Positions 5,849 to 8,841 of a DNA stretch of 8,841 nucleotides are shown here, one piece after another. The DNA comes from Deltaproteobacteria bacterium (GTDB lineage: Bacteria > Desulfobacterota > DSM-4660 > Desulfatiglandales > Desulfatiglandaceae): contig DREN01000322.1 in NCBI GenBank assembly GCA_011051075.1, positions 1 through 8,841 of the forward strand. Reading direction: 5' to 3'. The notes beneath the pieces are model-generated. The model ran no database searches. It worked only from the letters and a program-made list of their open reading frames with translations, and was not told the DNA's origin. Numbering within the stretch: position 1 is the first letter of the stretch; each line of letters opens with the position of its first letter. The position numbers and the translations under genes were made by a program.

Positions 5849-8539
5849 ATGATCGACCTTAATAGACAGTACATCCGGGAAAATGTGGCAGACTCCGCGG
5901 TTATATATAAGCGGGGCGTTAATATCTACGATCACGGTTCCTTCGTGTTGAGGCACTCTGATCGTGAAAATAAGAGTTTTGTCTATGAGGTGGACGGAAA
6001 TTACGGCGATTATGTGACCGCCGCAAGGTTCGGCAACGGCCATGTTGAAACATCGTGTGACTGCCCCTACCCGGGAGAGGGGTGCAAGCATGTGGTGGCC
6101 GTGCTCCTTGACGCCATGGACATAATCAAGAGGTGGAGCAGTCCGGTTGAGACCCCGTCTGGATACGTGGCAGAACCCCTGGATGAATACCTGACCCCGG
6201 ATGAGATCAGACAACTTGCCCTCGAGGACAGGATGTCGCGCGCCAGGACCGAGGACTTCCAGGTCACCGAGGGAGATCTGATCAAGGGCCCCCACCTCCT
6301 CGAAACCAAGAACCACAGACAGTACACCGTGACCCTGCATGACCCTGAGAGGGGAGAGGGTCATTGTACCTGCCCCGACTTTCTCACAAACCGTCTCGGG
6401 ACCTGTAAGCACATCGGTTTCCTCTCAGACCATTTCAGGAAAAAGCGTAATTTCAGAAAGAGGCTTGAAAAGGAACGTTTCCCATTCATGCATATATTCT
6501 GGGACTCGGTGAGCAACATGCCCAGGCTTTTTACCGAGCCCTATTTGATGAAAACCACAAAGGACGGAAAGCTCTTAAGCAGGTTTTTCAACCATAAGGG
6601 GCGTTTCACAAAGGAGAGGCTCTCAGGTCTCATGGAGCTCGTTGAATCCATGGACCATAACAAGAGGATAAGGATCGAAGAATCGGTCCTGGAACGTCTC
6701 GACAGGTTCCTGAGACAGGAACAGCTCCAGCGGCTGGCCCAAAAGAACCATCTGCCTCCCATCAACCTCAAGACCACCCTCTACCCCTACCAGGAGGCCG
6801 GAGTAAGTTTCGGCCTCTACAGGGAGGCGGTACTTATCGGGGATGAAATGGGCCTTGGGAAGACCCTTCAGGCCATTGCCCTGGCCATCCTGAAGAAGGA
6901 GATCTTCGGGTTTGAAAAGGTCCTCGTTATTACCCTCGCCTCGCTGAAAGAGCAGTGGAAGCGTGAAATAGAGCGTTTCACCGATGAAAAGGCCGTGGTT
7001 GTGGCAGGGCTGGCCGTGAAGCGCCAGGCCATCTACGCGGAGGACCCCACCTTTTTCAAGATCACCAACTACGAGGCGGTGCTGAGGGATGTAATTTCAA
7101 TCACCAGGTTCAGGCCTGATCTGGTCATATTAGATGAGGCCCAGCGCATAAAGAACTTCTCCACCAAGACCGCTGACGCTGTCAAGCGCCTTCCCAAGAA
7201 GCAATCCATGGTGCTTACGGGCACCCCCCTGGAGAACAAGCTGGAGGACGTTTACTCCATTATTCAATTTCTGGACCCCCATCTCCTGACGCCCCTGTGG
7301 CAGTTCGCGGCGGATCATTTCATGCTGAGCCGCAAGAAAAAGGGGAAGATCCTGGGTTACAGGAATCTGGACCTGCTGCGGGAAAAACTCAAACCCATTG
7401 TCATACGCCGCAAGAAGGAGGAGGTCCTCCCCGATCTTCCCAAAGAGGTGGTGAATAACTACTACATCGACCTGCACGAAAAACAGAGGAAGATCCACTC
7501 GGGATATCTCCAGGCCCTCCTCCCCCTTATTAACAAGAAATTCCTGACGCCCATGGACCTCCGGCGCATACAGGAGATCCTTCTTCGGATGCGCATGGTC
7601 TGCAACTCCACCTACCTGATCGACCGGAAGACCCACATTTCGCCCAAGCTTATGGAGTTAGAAGGGATAATCGATGAACTCGTGGTCCAAAGCGGTCACA
7701 AGATGGTCATCTTCAGCGAATGGACCACCATGACCTTCCTCATTGCCCGGTACCTTTCAGAGGCTGGCCTGGCCTTTGTTGAACTTTCAGGGAAGATCCC
7801 CGTGAAAAAGAGGCAGGCCCTCATAGACGAGTTTACCCACAACGAGGAGTGCAGGGTGTTTCTATCCACAGATGCGGGGGGCACGGGCCTCAACCTGCAG
7901 GCGGCCGACTGCGTGGTCAACTTCGAGCTTCCCTGGAACCCGGCTCGGCTGAACCAGAGGATCGGACGCGTCAGCCGAATAGGCCAGAAGAGCTCCTGCG
8001 TCAACGTGGTCAACCTGATCAGCAAGGACAGCATTGAGGAGAAAATCCTCACCGGTATTCAACTGAAGACCGACCTGTTCAAGGGCGTGTTTGAAGACGG
8101 GGCTGATATGGTGGAGTTCTCCCGCGAAAAACGGACCGAGATGCTCAACACGCTCAGGGAGATGATGGGTGAAGAACCCGCCCTGCCGCCGGCTGAAAGC
8201 GCGCCCTCTGAGGAGATACCCGAAGACACCCCCTACTACCTGAACCCGGAGGTCCTGAAAGACAGGGAAGAGCCTATGGATTTCACGGGTGAGGAGGATT
8301 CTGCGGCAGAGAGTTCGGAACGGGCTGATCCAGAGGTTTCAGGCCCTGAGACCAGCCTTTCAGAACAGCCCCCTGAGAAGATCGAGGCCGTGCTCAATTC
8401 AGGGATGCAGTTCATTGGCGGACTCCTTGAGGTGGCCACGGGAAAGAAGATAGAGGCCACCGGTGACAGCGGACAGATAGTGAAGCTGGACAGGAAAACA
8501 GGGGAGGTAACCCTTAAATTCAAGCTGCCGGGATTTTAG
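5849..8539 (+). CDS. SNF2-family DEAD/DEAH ATPase with two SWIM zinc fingers
   Basis: The 896-residue protein is a DNA-dependent ATPase of the Snf2 type, whose members translocate on duplex DNA and remodel protein-DNA complexes. The N-terminal part carries two SWIM-type fingers, CxC-x6-CxH (C70, C72, C79, H81) and CxC-x10-CxH (C173, C175, C186, H188), thought to bind nucleic acid or protein. The motor follows: LYPYQEAGVSF (311-321), motif I GDEMGLGKT (331-339, K338), motif II DEAQ (429-432), motif III LTGTP (456-460), IFSEW (621-625), motif V STDAGGTGLNLQAAD (673-687) and motif VI QRIGRVSRIGQ (703-713). Residues about 774-845 are an acidic Glu/Pro/Ser linker, then a small C-terminal module. 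The ATG at 5849 follows GAGGAG (5832-5837) at a long spacing. The motor is complete. The physiological role (transcription recycling, repair or defence) cannot be told from the context. Confidence 0.93.
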   Translation: MIDLNRQYIRENVADSAVIYKRGVNIYDHGSFVLRHSDRENKSFVYEVDGNYGDYVTAARFGNGHVETSCDCPYPGEGCKHVVAVLLDAMDIIKRWSSPVETPSGYVAEPLDEYLTPDEIRQLALEDRMSRARTEDFQVTEGDLIKGPHLLETKNHRQYTVTLHDPERGEGHCTCPDFLTNRLGTCKHIGFLSDHFRKKRNFRKRLEKERFPFMHIFWDSVSNMPRLFTEPYLMKTTKDGKLLSRFFNHKGRFTKERLSGLMELVESMDHNKRIRIEESVLERLDRFLRQEQLQRLAQKNHLPPINLKTTLYPYQEAGVSFGLYREAVLIGDEMGLGKTLQAIALAILKKEIFGFEKVLVITLASLKEQWKREIERFTDEKAVVVAGLAVKRQAIYAEDPTFFKITNYEAVLRDVISITRFRPDLVILDEAQRIKNFSTKTADAVKRLPKKQSMVLTGTPLENKLEDVYSIIQFLDPHLLTPLWQFAADHFMLSRKKKGKILGYRNLDLLREKLKPIVIRRKKEEVLPDLPKEVVNNYYIDLHEKQRKIHSGYLQALLPLINKKFLTPMDLRRIQEILLRMRMVCNSTYLIDRKTHISPKLMELEGIIDELVVQSGHKMVIFSEWTTMTFLIARYLSEAGLAFVELSGKIPVKKRQALIDEFTHNEECRVFLSTDAGGTGLNLQAADCVVNFELPWNPARLNQRIGRVSRIGQKSSCVNVVNLISKDSIEEKILTGIQLKTDLFKGVFEDGADMVEFSREKRTEMLNTLREMMGEEPALPPAESAPSEEIPEDTPYYLNPEVLKDREEPMDFTGEEDSAAESSERADPEVSGPETSLSEQPPEKIEAVLNSGMQFIGGLLEVATGKKIEATGDSGQIVKLDRKTGEVTLKFKLPGF

Positions 8540-8618
8540 GCGGTCCGTGGGCATGGGGGCATATGACGAAACAGGCCCTTTCGGAAGGCGGTGATGGAGA
8601 TATAGGTTTTCAGATAAT

Positions 8619-8719
8619 TAATTTCATCCCGCTTTCAGCGGGACCAGAGGGAGGAATCCGAGTAAGTCGTACAGGTTAGTACGTCGTCGAGGATTCTGAC
8701 CGATAACGCAGTGAAATTA
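8619..8719. repeat. Palindromic intergenic element with terminal inverted repeats
   Basis: The element is bounded by perfect 8-bp inverted ends, TAATTTCA (8619-8626) and TGAAATTA (8712-8719). Inside are a 6-bp hairpin TCCCGC/GCGGGA with a TTTCA loop (8627-8643) and a longer arm in which GAATCC (8654-8659) faces GGATTC (8691-8696). That arm encloses CGTAC/GTACG (8668-8672, 8679-8683) around an AGGTTA loop. At about 100 bp and non-coding, it resembles a miniature repeat or a small structured RNA. No clear target-site duplication is seen, and copy number cannot be known from one window. Confidence 0.5.
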
Positions 8720-8755
8720 TTCGACCTGTGCGGTTAGACTTCAGCAATTGCGGAT

Positions 8756-8771
8756 ACGGGATCTATCCCGT
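8756..8771. repeat. Perfect-arm inverted repeat ACGGGAT-CT-ATCCCGT
   Basis: Two perfect 7-bp arms flank a 2-bp centre; as RNA this gives a 6-bp stem with a TCTA loop. A T-rich stretch (TCTCTTTTCC) begins 9 nt later, too far and too broken for a standard intrinsic terminator. It could be an operator for the gene presumed to start at the right edge, or part of a folded leader. Confidence 0.45.
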
Positions 8772-8841
8772 CCGTGGGGGTCTCTTTTCCAAAGGACGCA
8801 AAACCCTGTCTCATTTTATAGGGACGGCAGCATGCGCTTGA

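Larger units (their letters stand above)
8540..8841. other. Gene-free, structured stretch at the right edge
   Basis: No open frame here has a supportable start and family signature. The stretch holds two inverted-repeat structures listed separately, a small GGCC...GGC hairpin near 8564-8588, and an AT-rich segment before ATG at 8832-8834, which could open a gene beyond the window. No intrinsic terminator with a T-run is evident after the SNF2 stop. The sequence looks like RNA-forming or repeat DNA rather than decayed coding sequence, but I cannot assign it to a known RNA family. Confidence 0.5.

Noticed and set aside
5849..8539. A defence system (for example DISARM-like) built on the SNF2 ATPase
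   Set aside because: No methylase, nuclease, phospholipase-D or other defence partner is adjacent; the neighbours are housekeeping or metabolic.
8543..8778. Direct repeat GTCCGTGGG (8543-8551 and 8770-8778) as flanking duplication of a mobile element
   Set aside because: A 9-bp match within 300 bp is not rare, and the copies do not abut the inverted ends at 8619 and 8719.
8735..8841. c-di-GMP-I (GEMM) riboswitch call based on GACGCAAA and the following GTCT ... GACGGC pattern
   Set aside because: The required upstream CAAACC strand and the P2 hairpin with its tetraloop are not visible (only a TCC-AAA-GGA stub), and the 3' closing strand lies beyond the window. It is kept only as a low-interest hint.
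8721..8841. GTGCG at 8729 as the 5' end of a group II intron
   Set aside because: The pentamer alone is common; no domain V, no intron-encoded protein and no exon-binding pattern could be seen in the remaining sequence.
8832..8841. Start of a new plus-strand gene at ATG 8832
   Set aside because: Only three codons are visible and there is no strong ribosome site, so no feature can be supported.

Overview
The window holds ordinary bacterial chromosome: eight protein genes, one cut off by the left edge, with short intergenic gaps, good Shine-Dalgarno sites and moderately high GC. The gene set suggests a free-living proteobacterium, perhaps a deltaproteobacterium / Desulfobacterota type: a TetR-linked acyl-CoA dehydrogenase, a metal-dependent cyclase-family hydrolase, FetAB with PadR, and a large SWIM/SNF2 ATPase. 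That placement is inference from gene style only; no rRNA or tRNA is present to fix it.

Region 1 (1-2171) is a divergent locus. Leftward runs a TetR regulator followed by an acyl-CoA dehydrogenase (N-terminal 220 residues only). Rightward runs a cyclase-family (kynurenine formamidase-like) metal hydrolase. The shared intergenic region holds a near-perfect 20-bp palindrome beside the TetR promoter, a long imperfect inverted repeat (1398-1437), and a convincing promoter for the hydrolase. This looks like a small acyl-CoA or organic-acid catabolic unit under TetR control.

Region 2 (2192-4561) is a tightly packed leftward operon, padR > fetA-like ATPase > fetB-like permease > PPOX-type flavin protein. 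It is preceded by a run of CGATA/TATCG repeats that should be the PadR operator. It is best read as a self-regulated metal (iron) export or stress operon with a flavoprotein attached.

Region 3 (4562-8539) runs rightward: a low-specificity L-threonine aldolase, then, after 118 bp, an 896-residue SNF2-family ATPase with two SWIM zinc fingers in its N-terminal part.

Region 4 (8540-8841) has no gene I can support. It contains a compact, structured element of about 100 bp bounded by inverted repeats (8619-8719), a second strong inverted repeat (8756-8771), and an unassigned tail that may be the leader of a gene starting at the right edge. No CRISPR array, prophage, transposase or defence island is visible. 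The least explained parts are the structured element in region 4, the double-SWIM SNF2 protein, and the PadR/FetAB/PPOX linkage.
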